Shown: positions 1 through 8,615 of the stretch, in pieces
How the letters are laid out: every line of letters begins with the position of its first letter
Position numbering within the stretch: the stretch's first letter is position 1
Assembly: GCF_014641075.1 (NCBI RefSeq)
Contig: NZ_BMHP01000004.1
Coordinates: 434,001-498,000 of the forward strand
Source of the DNA: Paenibacillus nasutitermitis
GTDB taxonomy: Bacteria > Bacillota > Bacilli > Paenibacillales > Paenibacillaceae
Direction: 5' to 3'
Length of the DNA stretch: 64,000 bases
Notes under the pieces: generated by a model
Told to the model about the DNA's origin: nothing
What the model saw: only the letters and a program-made list of their open reading frames with translations
Databases searched by the model: none
Position numbers and translations under genes: made by a program

Positions 1-1
1 A

Positions 2-463
2 TTCTTATCCATATTCGGGGTTTCACCCATCAACTGGCTGGGCGGCAAATCCACCTCCCTGATCAGCGTCTGCATCGTCACAATCTGGAAGAACGTCGGT
101 TACTTCCTCATCATTTATTACGCAGGGCTTATGGATATCCCCAGAAGCCATTACGAGGCTGCGGAAGTCGACGGAGCGAATCGTATTCAGAAATTTTTCT
201 ATATCACGATACCGAGCCTTCGCAATATTACTTATCTCGTCGTCACCCTGGGTACGATCTGGTCCTTCCAGGTGTTTGACCTCGTATATGTCATGACTGG
301 CGGAGGCCCAGGCACCTCTACGGTTACCCTTGTGATGACGATATACAACACCGCTTTCAGACAATATAACATGGGATACGCATCCGCCATTTCCTTCCTG
401 CTCTTTGCTATCGTCATCTTGGTTTCCGTCATCCAGAAGCGTCTGCTTAACGAAAGGGCTTAG
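2..463 (+). CDS. Sugar ABC transporter permease, MalF-like (5' partial)
   Basis: C-terminal 153 residues of an inner-membrane permease whose start lies before the window. The reading frame is open from base 2 to the TAG at 463. The EAA loop that contacts the ATPase is clear (HYEAAEVDGANR, followed by ITIPSLRN), with hydrophobic segments on both sides. This arrangement is typical of the MalF/UgpA half of CUT1 carbohydrate importers. The next permease starts 14 bases downstream behind AGGAGG, so the two are co-transcribed, and the solute-binding protein is probably just upstream of the window. The substrate cannot be told from this fragment. Confidence 0.93.
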   Translation, partial: FLSIFGVSPINWLGGKSTSLISVCIVTIWKNVGYFLIIYYAGLMDIPRSHYEAAEVDGANRIQKFFYITIPSLRNITYLVVTLGTIWSFQVFDLVYVMTGGGPGTSTVTLVMTIYNTAFRQYNMGYASAISFLLFAIVILVSVIQKRLLNERA

Positions 464-477
464 GAGGTGTATCAATT

Positions 478-1290
478 ATGACTAATAGGATTTCCGTCAC
501 ATCCATTAACGCTTTGTTCGCGGGCCTGGTTCTCGTAAGCGTCGCGCCATTCATCTACATGCTGCTCACCTCTTTCCGTCATACCTACGTGCTGGACTTC
601 TCCTTTGACTTCAAGGAGATGGACTTTCAGAATTATATAACGATCTTCAGAAATTACAGCTTCCTCGACTATTTCTGGAACAGCCTCTTTGTTGTTACGG
701 CTGCTTGTGTCTTCAATACGATCATCAGCTCGCTCGCGGGATATGCTTTCGCGAAGAAATCATTCCCTGGGAAGGAAGCGATATTCTGGGTGTATATTGC
801 CACGATGATCGTTCCTGCGCAGGTGACTTTGATTCCGACGTTTATGATCATGAGGGAGCTTCATCTGCTTAACAACTTGATCGCCTTGTTCCTGCCTGTT
901 ATCAATGCTTTCGGCGTCTTTCTATGCCGGCAATTCATGAAAGACGGAATACCTGACGAATTAATAGAAGCTGCCAAAATCGACGGCTGCAAGGAACTGA
1001 AGATCTTCACCACCATCGTAATTCCGCTTGCGAAGCCGGTGCTTGTATCACTTGCTGTCTTTACTTTTATTACCACATGGAACGATTTCATCTGGCCGCT
1101 TATTATCATCACCGATTCTGCGAAGCAGACGCTAACGCTTGCCCTCTCGACGCTGCAAGGCAGCTATGCGACGAACTACGGCCTTGTCACTGCGGGCGCA
1201 ACGCTGACCTTTCTCCCGCCATTCATATTCTACATGTTCATGCAGAAGCAATTCGTTGAAGGAATCGCATTCAGCGGTATCAAAGGATAG
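478..1290 (+). CDS. Sugar ABC transporter permease, MalG-like
   Basis: A 270-residue inner-membrane protein, the usual length for the MalG/UgpE half of a CUT1 sugar importer. It has about six hydrophobic segments and the conserved EAA loop (LIEAAKIDGCKELKIF, then IVIPLAKP). The C-terminus ends in SGIKG, typical of this subfamily. TTAGGAGG lies a few bases before the ATG, and the gene follows the partner permease by 14 bases. Both are probably regulated by the AraC sensor protein that follows. The substrate is unknown; a plant or microbial oligosaccharide is likely by family. Confidence 0.95.
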   Translation: MTNRISVTSINALFAGLVLVSVAPFIYMLLTSFRHTYVLDFSFDFKEMDFQNYITIFRNYSFLDYFWNSLFVVTAACVFNTIISSLAGYAFAKKSFPGKEAIFWVYIATMIVPAQVTLIPTFMIMRELHLLNNLIALFLPVINAFGVFLCRQFMKDGIPDELIEAAKIDGCKELKIFTTIVIPLAKPVLVSLAVFTFITTWNDFIWPLIIITDSAKQTLTLALSTLQGSYATNYGLVTAGATLTFLPPFIFYMFMQKQFVEGIAFSGIKG

Positions 1291-1303
1291 CCACCTATAC
1301 GAA

Positions 1304-1331
1304 CGGGGATTAGTTCTGACGCCAATCCCCG
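1304..1331 (+). terminator. Weak hairpin after permease operon
   Basis: An 8-bp inverted repeat (CGGGGATT / AATCCCCG) with a 12-nt loop begins 14 bases after the permease stop codon. No clear T-run follows, so it may be a transcript-stabilising hairpin or a weak terminator. Confidence 0.4.
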
Positions 1332-1383
1332 CTTCGGATCATATAGAACCTTTTATCGCCGCGCGAATTGAAAATCTATGGGC

Positions 1384-1406
1384 TTATTATTATTATTATT
1401 ATTATT
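1384..1406 (+). repeat. TTA trinucleotide microsatellite
   Basis: About seven and a half uninterrupted TTA units lie between the permease operon and the AraC gene. The tract abuts TTGCGG (1405-1410), which has TATAAA (1426-1431) only 15 bp downstream. A change in repeat number could therefore alter a weak promoter for the regulator. That effect is inference. Confidence 0.9.
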
Positions 1407-1496
1407 GCGGCAGCAATTAAAAGGTTATAAATACGACATTATATTGCGGAGATTGCATCCCGACTCCGCTAAGTACTTTTTGAGTAAGGAGCCATG

Positions 1497-3731
1497 ATGG
1501 TGGAAATCCCAAAACCCGGCCGCAAATTAAGCGTAGTCTACACGTGGTTTTTTTCGATTCTTTCTGTGCTTGCCGTTATTCTCCTGATTAACCTGGGCTT
1601 TAATACCCTCTCTTTCAACTACCTGGAGAAGGAAACGTTGAACTATTACAAAGGATCAACAAACCTGTTGCAAGCGACCGTGGACATGCGGCTGAGCGAA
1701 GTGGAGAATATCGTAAATCAACTGGGCGTCAATTCCAATCATATCCATCTCATGAATCTTTCGGCTCCGGGCAACACCCACCGCAAATTTGCTTATCCAT
1801 TAACGCGGGAATTACAAACCTACAAGATCGCGAATCCGTTGATCAAGGACGTGTTCATCAGCTATCCTGATTTGGGGTGTATCGTCAGCAGCAGCGGATT
1901 GTTCGATGCGCAGCCCTATTATTATTTGTCCGACTTCAAAGGTAAAATATCGCTGCAGGAATGGACCTCGCTCATATCAGATGCGGGCAACCGGCAGTTT
2001 GATATGATAAGAAGTTCCAATGACGGACTAATGCTGCTGAAGCATACTTCGCCTATTGGCATTGGAGGGAAACCTAAGGCGACCCTGTTCGTGGTGATCA
2101 ATGAAGCAGAAATTGAGAAAATTCTCGCCTCCGTCAAAATAAGCGTAAGCCCGAAGCTGACAGCACTGGCCCGTATAGGCGAGCCTGTTTTCTCCTCCTT
2201 TGGGGAAGAAGATATTTTATCAGCAATTAATAACTTTAGCTTGGGCGGGGAGATTCCGGGCAGCTTCAATGACTATCTGGTGACCCAAACCCCGTCGAGA
2301 TTCGGGCATATTACATATATGGTTGTGAATATGAAGAACGAAGTGTTAACGTCGTCGGCGATTTTCCGTGCCATCAGCCTGATCGGCTTGCTGATTTGCC
2401 TGATTCTCGGCGGGTTTCTGTCTTATTTCATCAGCAAGAAGAACAATTATTCTATCCTTGAAGCGGTCAAGTCGATCAGTAAGGGTGCCAAGAGAAATAC
2501 CGATGAGTACACCTACGTCACTTCTTACCTCAAATCGATGATCAGCGAAAAGAGCGAAATCGTTGACGAATTGGAGAAGCAGAAGCGATTGGTGAAACAA
2601 TCCCTCCTGATTAAGGTACTGAAGGGAGAAGAGCTAGAAGACGACGCCAAGACGATGTTTAGAGCCTTATTCATTCATAAACTCCCTTTGCCTTTCTTTG
2701 CCGTTATTATCATCGACATAGAGACCGTCGATCGTTCGCAGGGAGCCACATGGCAGATTGAAAGCTTGACATCCATCGTTGAGGAAGCCATACCGCAGGC
2801 TGCCGACCTTCAGTTCGATGTATGCGCGATACACGGTAATATTGTAATCGTTCTCAATCTGCCGTGCGAGCTGGATGCCGATAGGGATTTGCCTGCTGAA
2901 ATTCGCAGCGTGTTGGATCGTTTGCCCGAGAAATTTAAAGAGGGATCGAAAGCCGGCATCGGCAGCATTTATGACTATGATCGATTGACGTTATCCTACC
3001 ACGAAGCAGTAGAGGCTCTTGAGCATGCATTCGACAATGACGAATCACAAATTTGCCGCTACTCCGACATTGAGAAGCAACGAGTTGGTGCGCTTCGTCC
3101 CTATACGTCCGTTCTTACGAAGCTGGATCAGCTCCTTAGAGCCAAAGACTATAATCGTGCGGAGGAGCACATAAAGGAAATATTCGCCGAATATTTCAAT
3201 TCCTCGGACCAGCCCGAATGGGTCAATAGCCGTAAACATGCCTTCATCTATTTCATGGCAGATGCACTTGAAGAGCTGCAGCAGCGCGGCAAATCTATTC
3301 CTGAGGACATCGGGATCGAGACACTGCTGGCGGCTAAATCCTTGAAAAAACTAAAAGCGGAATCTATAAATATTGTTAATACGCTGAGGGCGGCGGAATC
3401 TTCTGAGACATCCGATTCGGAGAAGCTTATCATCTCCCTGAAGGAATTCATCATCGCGAATTATTCCGACCCCGATCTCAGTCTGTATCTCATGGCGGAA
3501 CAAATCCATATGAATCATACCCAATTATCAAGGCTCTTCAAGAAGCACGCCGGTTACGGTCTATCCGAATACATTAACAAAGTCCGGATTGAAGCAGCGA
3601 AGAAGCTGCTCCATAACCCGCAGCTCACGCTTAAGGAGATTGCCGGAAGCGTAGGCTACTCCAGCGACATTAATTTTATCCGGGTGTTCAAAAAATATGA
3701 GAACGTGACCCCGCGCAACTTCGGGAAGTAA
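1497..3731 (+). CDS. Membrane-bound AraC-family sensor regulator
   Basis: A protein of about 744 residues with a one-component layout common in Paenibacillus. It has an N-terminal transmembrane helix (about residues 15-35), a roughly 250-residue extracellular sensing region, a second helix (about 285-305, around LIGLLICLILGGF), a linker, and a C-terminal AraC/XylS double helix-turn-helix. The DNA-binding part is visible as LYLMAEQIHMNHTQLSRLFK and LTLKEIAGSVGYSSDINFIR. It probably senses a saccharide outside the cell and controls the neighbouring sugar transporter. AAGGAG (1486-1491) is only 2 nt from the ATG at 1494 but 5 nt from the ATG at 1497, so the second ATG is preferred. Confidence 0.93.
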   Translation: MVEIPKPGRKLSVVYTWFFSILSVLAVILLINLGFNTLSFNYLEKETLNYYKGSTNLLQATVDMRLSEVENIVNQLGVNSNHIHLMNLSAPGNTHRKFAYPLTRELQTYKIANPLIKDVFISYPDLGCIVSSSGLFDAQPYYYLSDFKGKISLQEWTSLISDAGNRQFDMIRSSNDGLMLLKHTSPIGIGGKPKATLFVVINEAEIEKILASVKISVSPKLTALARIGEPVFSSFGEEDILSAINNFSLGGEIPGSFNDYLVTQTPSRFGHITYMVVNMKNEVLTSSAIFRAISLIGLLICLILGGFLSYFISKKNNYSILEAVKSISKGAKRNTDEYTYVTSYLKSMISEKSEIVDELEKQKRLVKQSLLIKVLKGEELEDDAKTMFRALFIHKLPLPFFAVIIIDIETVDRSQGATWQIESLTSIVEEAIPQAADLQFDVCAIHGNIVIVLNLPCELDADRDLPAEIRSVLDRLPEKFKEGSKAGIGSIYDYDRLTLSYHEAVEALEHAFDNDESQICRYSDIEKQRVGALRPYTSVLTKLDQLLRAKDYNRAEEHIKEIFAEYFNSSDQPEWVNSRKHAFIYFMADALEELQQRGKSIPEDIGIETLLAAKSLKKLKAESINIVNTLRAAESSETSDSEKLIISLKEFIIANYSDPDLSLYLMAEQIHMNHTQLSRLFKKHAGYGLSEYINKVRIEAAKKLLHNPQLTLKEIAGSVGYSSDINFIRVFKKYENVTPRNFGK

Positions 3732-3738
3732 GGTTGCT

Positions 3739-3795
3739 CCGTAAGCGTCAAACAGCCCCCACCATGTTGCCATGATGAGGGCTGTTTGCTTACGG
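3739..3795 (+). terminator. Long hairpin after AraC gene
   Basis: A composite inverted repeat: the outer stem is CCGTAAGC / GCTTACGG and the inner stem is AAACAGCCC / GGGCTGTTT. It begins 7 bases after the stop codon. The T-run (3812-3818) is displaced, so termination may be imperfect. Confidence 0.7.
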
Positions 3796-3874
3796 CGAAA
3801 ATAACCCAACGTCTTTTTTACTGCGCTTTATCGTTTGAAGCAACAGACACAATGTCGAAATTTCACGAATTATA

Positions 3875-3903
3875 TTGCAAAAGGGATTGGCCTGGACTAT
3901 AAT
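3875..3903 (+). promoter_or_regulatory. Sigma-A promoter of the monooxygenase/transporter operon
   Basis: TTGCAA (3875-3880), a 17-bp spacer and a perfect TATAAT (3898-3903) lie 55 bases before the first gene of the 3959-10950 cluster. No other strong promoter or terminator was noticed inside that cluster, so this probably drives it all. No S-box, T-box or obvious operator was recognised in the leader. Confidence 0.75.
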
Positions 3904-3958
3904 AACATTTATTCCGAGTAAATAGATGCGATTAATAGTTATATAGGAGAGATGAGAA

Positions 3959-4231
3959 GTGGCATACTTTGCGGTATTAGTAACTGAGTTGGACAATTCA
4001 AAAAAAGATCAATATTTTTCGGATCATATGAAATATCTGGATGATTTACGTGATCAAGGAACCGTTATCGCAAACGGCAAATTCGCGGATGGTTCCTTAG
4101 GATTGATTATATTCCGTGGCGAGTCTCAAGCTGAGGTTGAAGACATTTTATCTCGTTCTCCTTTTGCCATACATGGTGTTCGTGAATTTAACGTTCATGA
4201 ATGGGTAGCGAAATGGGGACCTGAAATTTAG
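3959..4231 (+). CDS. YciI-like small protein
   Basis: A 90-residue protein resembling the YciI family of small ferredoxin-like alpha/beta proteins, whose members are about 90-100 residues. Family-like features are the N-terminal strand (YFAVLVTEL), the H-x-x-Y-L-x-x-L helix (HMKYLDDLRDQG) and the LIIFRGES segment. YciI-like proteins occur in degradation gene clusters, where they may isomerise or dehalogenate small intermediates, but their roles are mostly unproven. The start is GTG, supported by AGGAGA 8 bases upstream. It is the first gene of the cluster, 13 bases before the aminotransferase, and so is probably part of the same pathway. Confidence 0.85.
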   Translation: MAYFAVLVTELDNSKKDQYFSDHMKYLDDLRDQGTVIANGKFADGSLGLIIFRGESQAEVEDILSRSPFAIHGVREFNVHEWVAKWGPEI

Positions 4232-4244
4232 GAGAGCGATAAAC

Positions 4245-5429
4245 ATGATCGAATCTTTTACGTATAATCGTTTTTTACAAAGTTCCAGAACAATGGGTGG
4301 CACGAAAAATGATAATCCGGATCAAGTCCATTTATCCTTTGGGTATCCCTATTCAGATCTGTTTCCGATTCAAGAGCTCGCCGAGGCGGCAAGACAAGCT
4401 ACTTTCGAGCAAGGAAGGAGCGCACTTCATTATTTCGGTGGCCCGGCAATTTCATATTTGCCAAGCTGGGTAAGCGGGCGCCTTGAAAAAATCGGGATCC
4501 AGGTGCCCGTTGAACAAATCAAAATTACGATTGGTGCTGCGCATGCGATTGAAGTTATGGCACGTATTCTATGTAACGTAGAGGATGAAGTTTGGGTAGA
4601 AGACCCCAGTTTCTTTGGTGCCATTCGTATGTTTAATCTTGCGGGCGCCTCTACAATTCGACCATTTGAAATCGATTCGAACGGTATATTGATCGAACCT
4701 TTGCAAGTGGAATTGGAGAGAAGAGTGCAAGCAGGCGAGGCATTGCCTAAATTGTTGTATGTGATGCCGAACTATCAGAATCCAACAGGAGTTTCCTTGT
4801 CTGTTGAACGCAGAAAACAATTGGCCGCTTTGGCGAAAAAATATGGATTTTATATATTGGAAGACGATGCGTATCTTGAGTTGAATTATACCAACAAGTT
4901 TGTCCCTGCCATTCATACATTTGCTCCAGATCATGTGATTCATATTGGTACGTTCTCTAAAATAATCGGTCCTGGCGTTCGTCTGGGATGGGCGGTCGTT
5001 CCTCCGGCATTACTGAAATTTGTGCAGCAGTTTATGAGTGGATCGCAAACGAATCCTTACATGCAAGAGATCGTATCCACCTATTTGCAGAACAACGATT
5101 TCCAATCGTATTTGGATGGTGTTAATGCGCATTACAAGGATCAGCGAGATACGATGGTGCATGCCCTTGTAAACACATTTGGAGATCTTATAGAAGTCGA
5201 AATACCACAGGGCGGATTTTTCTTGAGTGTTCGTTTCACACAACCGACGGATGTCGTTCAACTGACTCAGATTGCAGAACAGCATGGTGTTAGTGTGTTG
5301 AATGGCAGTGCTTTTTATGCGAATCGCGAAGGAAGAAATACCATTCGATTGTGTTTCACTTATTGCTCCAAGGAAAGAATTGTAGTGGGAATCCAGCGTC
5401 TATATGAAGCGTACCAACAATTAAACTAG
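4245..5429 (+). CDS. PLP-dependent aminotransferase (class I/II, 2-aminoadipate-like)
   Basis: A 394-residue fold-type-I pyridoxal-phosphate enzyme. The PLP lysine sits in HIGTFSKIIGPGVRLGW, the cofactor-binding asparagine in MPNYQNPTG, and the aspartate in ILEDDAY. The pattern resembles LysN-type 2-aminoadipate aminotransferases and the catalytic half of MocR regulators, but there is no N-terminal helix-turn-helix, so it is an enzyme. GGAGAG precedes the ATG. It probably transaminates, or carries out an alpha/beta elimination on, the amino-acid-like compound delivered by the transporter downstream. A C-S lyase activity is possible. The exact reaction cannot be read from sequence. Confidence 0.92.
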   Translation: MIESFTYNRFLQSSRTMGGTKNDNPDQVHLSFGYPYSDLFPIQELAEAARQATFEQGRSALHYFGGPAISYLPSWVSGRLEKIGIQVPVEQIKITIGAAHAIEVMARILCNVEDEVWVEDPSFFGAIRMFNLAGASTIRPFEIDSNGILIEPLQVELERRVQAGEALPKLLYVMPNYQNPTGVSLSVERRKQLAALAKKYGFYILEDDAYLELNYTNKFVPAIHTFAPDHVIHIGTFSKIIGPGVRLGWAVVPPALLKFVQQFMSGSQTNPYMQEIVSTYLQNNDFQSYLDGVNAHYKDQRDTMVHALVNTFGDLIEVEIPQGGFFLSVRFTQPTDVVQLTQIAEQHGVSVLNGSAFYANREGRNTIRLCFTYCSKERIVVGIQRLYEAYQQLN

Positions 5430-5456
5430 TGACTACGATTGGAGGCGGAGGATATT

Positions 5457-6440
5457 ATGAGCCATTATACGTTGCATCCTCATGGGATTTATCAAATTCG
5501 TCTCCCAATGGGCAACCCTCCTTGGATGAACAGTTATTTGCTGCCGGATGGGGATGGATACACATTAATCGATCCTGGATTTAATACAGAAGCAATTATT
5601 GCTTTATGGCATGAACTTAGCGAGGAGATCGGATTTACATTCGATCAAATTCGTAAAATACTTGTAACGCATCATCATCCGGATCATTATGGTCTTGCTG
5701 GCTGGTTTCAACAACAATCCGATGCGCCTGTCTATGTATCGACCATTGCGAAAAAACAAATTGAAGGGTTATGGGGAGAAGGCAGACCGCTTGTTTCTTA
5801 TTTCCTGGAAACCTATCAGAAGAACGGACTTCCAGAAGTCTTGTTAGAGCAGTTGGCAGAACATTTGAAAGGCAATATGCAGCAGGTCCTTCCACAGGCG
5901 GCTCTGACTACATTGGATGAAGGTGAAACGATTCGAATCGGAGACACAACGTTCGAGGTGCTGAGTATTCCGGGTCATGCTGCCGGTCACAATGCATTTT
6001 ACAGTAAAGATTTAGAAGTGATCTTTGTCGGCGATCAAGTGATGCCGGACAGCTTGCCAGATACATGTTATGTGTCAGACGAGTTTGATCCTAGTCCCAT
6101 TCATAGTTTTATTCAATCGTTAGATAAATTAAAGCCGTATTCCGTACAATTCGCGTACCCTGGTCATCATCAACCATTTGCACATTTCAGTGAGCGGTTA
6201 GAGCAGCTTGAGCAATTAAATGCGGAGCGTCAACAAAAAGTGGCAGATCAATTTACAACGGATGAATGGAAAACAGCATACGAAGCTTATTACGGCGTAT
6301 TTGAACCTATATCTGCATTGATTCAAAAACGATTCCATTTTACAGAAACCATATCCCGGGTTCGTTATGCATGGTCTGAAGGATTGATCGAACAAACGGA
6401 ACAAAATGGAATTGTGAAATATAGAGGCGTGCAATTGTGA
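5457..6440 (+). CDS. MBL-fold metallohydrolase
   Basis: A protein of about 327 residues with the metallo-beta-lactamase metal motif HHHPDHYG, a second metal histidine in IPGHAAGHN, a bridging aspartate in FVGDQVMPD and a late histidine pair in YPGHHQPF. The C-terminal roughly 90 residues form a helical extension. Such enzymes hydrolyse thioesters, lactones or related bonds. The in-frame TTG at 5439 overlaps the Shine-Dalgarno region, and GGAGGCGGAGG (5441-5451) points to the ATG at 5457. It lies between the aminotransferase and the monooxygenase and may act on a thioester, lactone or persulfide intermediate; that role is inference. Confidence 0.92.
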   Translation: MSHYTLHPHGIYQIRLPMGNPPWMNSYLLPDGDGYTLIDPGFNTEAIIALWHELSEEIGFTFDQIRKILVTHHHPDHYGLAGWFQQQSDAPVYVSTIAKKQIEGLWGEGRPLVSYFLETYQKNGLPEVLLEQLAEHLKGNMQQVLPQAALTTLDEGETIRIGDTTFEVLSIPGHAAGHNAFYSKDLEVIFVGDQVMPDSLPDTCYVSDEFDPSPIHSFIQSLDKLKPYSVQFAYPGHHQPFAHFSERLEQLEQLNAERQQKVADQFTTDEWKTAYEAYYGVFEPISALIQKRFHFTETISRVRYAWSEGLIEQTEQNGIVKYRGVQL

Positions 6441-6462
6441 TGTGAAGGATGGAGGATTAAAC

Positions 6463-7785
6463 ATGGCTAATAAACGTAATAAACAAATGAAGTTAGGTGC
6501 CCGTGTATTCGGTATCGGACATTATCGTACATCTTGGCGACATCCCGACGTACCGTCGGACGGCAATGTAAATTTTGCAGAACATATCCGTCAAGTTCAA
6601 GAAGCAGAAGCAGCCAAATTTGATTTCGTATTCTTCTCGGACCGCTTGTACTTTGATGAGCACAGTGCCCCAAAGTCAGTGAATCAATTTGAGCCATTAA
6701 CTTTGCTTGCTGCACTGGCTTCCATTACAAAAAATATCGGTCTGGTCGCAACACTATCGACTTCCTATTCAGAGCCATTCAACGCTGCGCGCCAATTTAT
6801 GTCCATCGATAAAATTAGTGGTGGACGTGCGGGTTGGAACGTTGTATCTACAGCATTAAGCGGAGCATCATTAAATTATAGCCGTGATGCACACTACGGT
6901 CATGCGGAACGATATCAACGTGCTCAAGAATATCTGGATGTTGTACAAGGGTTATGGGATTCATGGGAAGATGATGCGTTCGTGTATGACAAAGAAAACA
7001 ATGTCTTTTACGATAAAGATAAATTACACACGTTGAACTATGAAGGCGAGTTTTTCAAGGTTCGTGGTCCACTAAACATCAATCGTTCTCCACAAGGACA
7101 ACCCGTGATTTTTCAGGCAGGTCAGTCTGAAGCAGGCAAGAAATTTGCGGCCGAGTATGCGGAAGGTGTATATACCATTCCAATTTCGTACGAAGAAGCA
7201 AATACATTTTTTGAAGATTTAAAGGCGCGTGTTGTAAAAGTGGGCCGGGATGAAGACGATATTCTCATCTTTGCCGGCTTGAATCCGGTAATCGGCCGAA
7301 CAGAAGAAGAGGCTCAGGCGAAATTTGAAGAAGTTCTTTCTTATATCACCTATGAAGAGGCGTTAACGGAGATTAAGTTGTTCTTTAAAAATGTGGATCT
7401 GTTTAAATTCGATCCAGATGCGCCGTTCCCTGACTTGCAGGATGAAGGAAATGAAGGATACAGCTATATGGCCAATCGGATTAAAAAAGCAGCAAAGGAA
7501 TATGGCCTGACACTTCGGCAAGCTGCTTTCCGTTATGGCACGCCAAAATCCGAGTTTGTAGGGACGCCTGAACAAATCGCAGACCGCATGCAGAAATGGT
7601 TTGAGGGCAGAGCATGTGACGGTTTCTTCGTATGGCCTCCATATAGTGAAGGAACGCGTGAGTTCATTGACCTTGTATTACCGATCCTGCGTGAGCGGGG
7701 ATTGTTTAGAGAAGAGTATGAATCTACAACATTGCGTGGGAACCTGGGACTGGATTTTGTTCCAAATCGTTATGCGAAATCTTGA
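6463..7785 (+). CDS. LLM-class flavin-dependent monooxygenase (NtaA/SnaA/DszA type)
   Basis: A 440-residue TIM-barrel flavin monooxygenase of the bacterial luciferase superfamily. Typical segments are EAAKFDFVFFSDRLYF, the ISGGRAGWNVVS flavin-binding stretch, and PVIFQAGQSEAGKKFAAEYAEG. Relatives use FMNH2 and oxygen to cleave C-S or C-N bonds in nitrilotriacetate, dibenzothiophene sulfone and, in Bacillus (YxeK, YtnJ), S-modified cysteines. Start: GGAGGA (6451-6456) favours the ATG at 6463 over the GTG at 6442. No flavin reductase is encoded in this cluster, so FMNH2 must come from elsewhere. It is the likely key oxygenase of the pathway. Confidence 0.94.
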   Translation: MANKRNKQMKLGARVFGIGHYRTSWRHPDVPSDGNVNFAEHIRQVQEAEAAKFDFVFFSDRLYFDEHSAPKSVNQFEPLTLLAALASITKNIGLVATLSTSYSEPFNAARQFMSIDKISGGRAGWNVVSTALSGASLNYSRDAHYGHAERYQRAQEYLDVVQGLWDSWEDDAFVYDKENNVFYDKDKLHTLNYEGEFFKVRGPLNINRSPQGQPVIFQAGQSEAGKKFAAEYAEGVYTIPISYEEANTFFEDLKARVVKVGRDEDDILIFAGLNPVIGRTEEEAQAKFEEVLSYITYEEALTEIKLFFKNVDLFKFDPDAPFPDLQDEGNEGYSYMANRIKKAAKEYGLTLRQAAFRYGTPKSEFVGTPEQIADRMQKWFEGRACDGFFVWPPYSEGTREFIDLVLPILRERGLFREEYESTTLRGNLGLDFVPNRYAKS

Positions 7786-7835
7786 TAGGATCGCTGATAT
7801 CGATTGAGCATCGAGAGAATGGGGGGTGAGAAGAA

Positions 7836-8588
7836 ATGCTTCAGTTAGAAAATATCCATAAAAAGTTCGGTTCGGAGGAAGTGTTGAAAGGAATTTCGCT
7901 ACAGGTCAATCGCGGTGATGTCATTTCCATTCTCGGTCCAAGCGGATCAGGGAAAACAACACTGTTAAGATGTATTAATTTGTTGGAGAGACCCAATCAG
8001 GGAACGATTAGAATCGGGGATTTATCGGTCAATACCGAGAAGTTACTCCGTAAAGATATTTTGCGGCTGCGTAGAAAAACAGCGATGGTATTTCAGTCGT
8101 ATAACTTATTTGCCAACAAAAACACACTGGAAAATGTGATGGAAGGTTTGCTTGTTGTTAAGAAAATGAAAAAAGAGGAAGCAAAAGCAAAAAGCTTGGC
8201 TCTGCTTGAAAAGGTTGGATTGGCAAACAAAGCAGATCATTATCCATCTCAATTATCCGGCGGACAACAACAACGTGTCGGTATCGCGAGAGCACTCGCT
8301 TTAGATCCGGAAGTTATTTTGTTTGATGAACCCACGTCTGCATTAGACCCGGAATTAGTTGGAGAAGTGCTGAATGTGATTCGGAAAATAGCTCAAGAAG
8401 GTGTAACGATGATTATCGTTACGCACGAATTGAGTTTCGCCCGGGATATTTCCACCCATGTGGTTTTCATGGAAAAAGGGCATATTGTAGAACAAGCTGA
8501 ACCGAAGGAGCTTTTCTCTAACCCTCAGCAGCAGCGAACAAAAGAGTTTATTAGCAGTCGCATATCAGGATGGTCTTATGATATCTAA
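7836..8588 (+). CDS. Polar amino acid ABC transporter ATP-binding protein
   Basis: A 250-residue ATPase with all expected motifs: Walker A GPSGSGKTT, Q-loop MVFQSYNLFA, signature LSGGQQQRVGIARAL, Walker B ILFDEPTSALDPE and H-loop IVTHE. The sequence belongs to the GlnQ/HisP/TcyN class that powers uptake of polar amino acids. It is followed by its binding protein and two permeases in the same orientation. A GGGGGTGAG Shine-Dalgarno precedes the ATG. It acts on the inner face of the membrane. Confidence 0.96.
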   Translation: MLQLENIHKKFGSEEVLKGISLQVNRGDVISILGPSGSGKTTLLRCINLLERPNQGTIRIGDLSVNTEKLLRKDILRLRRKTAMVFQSYNLFANKNTLENVMEGLLVVKKMKKEEAKAKSLALLEKVGLANKADHYPSQLSGGQQQRVGIARALALDPEVILFDEPTSALDPELVGEVLNVIRKIAQEGVTMIIVTHELSFARDISTHVVFMEKGHIVEQAEPKELFSNPQQQRTKEFISSRISGWSYDI

Positions 8589-8615
8589 TTCAACAGTAGA
8601 AAAGGGAGTAGAGAG

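Noticed and set aside
3732-3958. Possible S-box or T-box leader before the monooxygenase operon
   Set aside because: The promoter is 55 bases from the start codon, leaving too little leader for either riboswitch, and no conserved core was seen.
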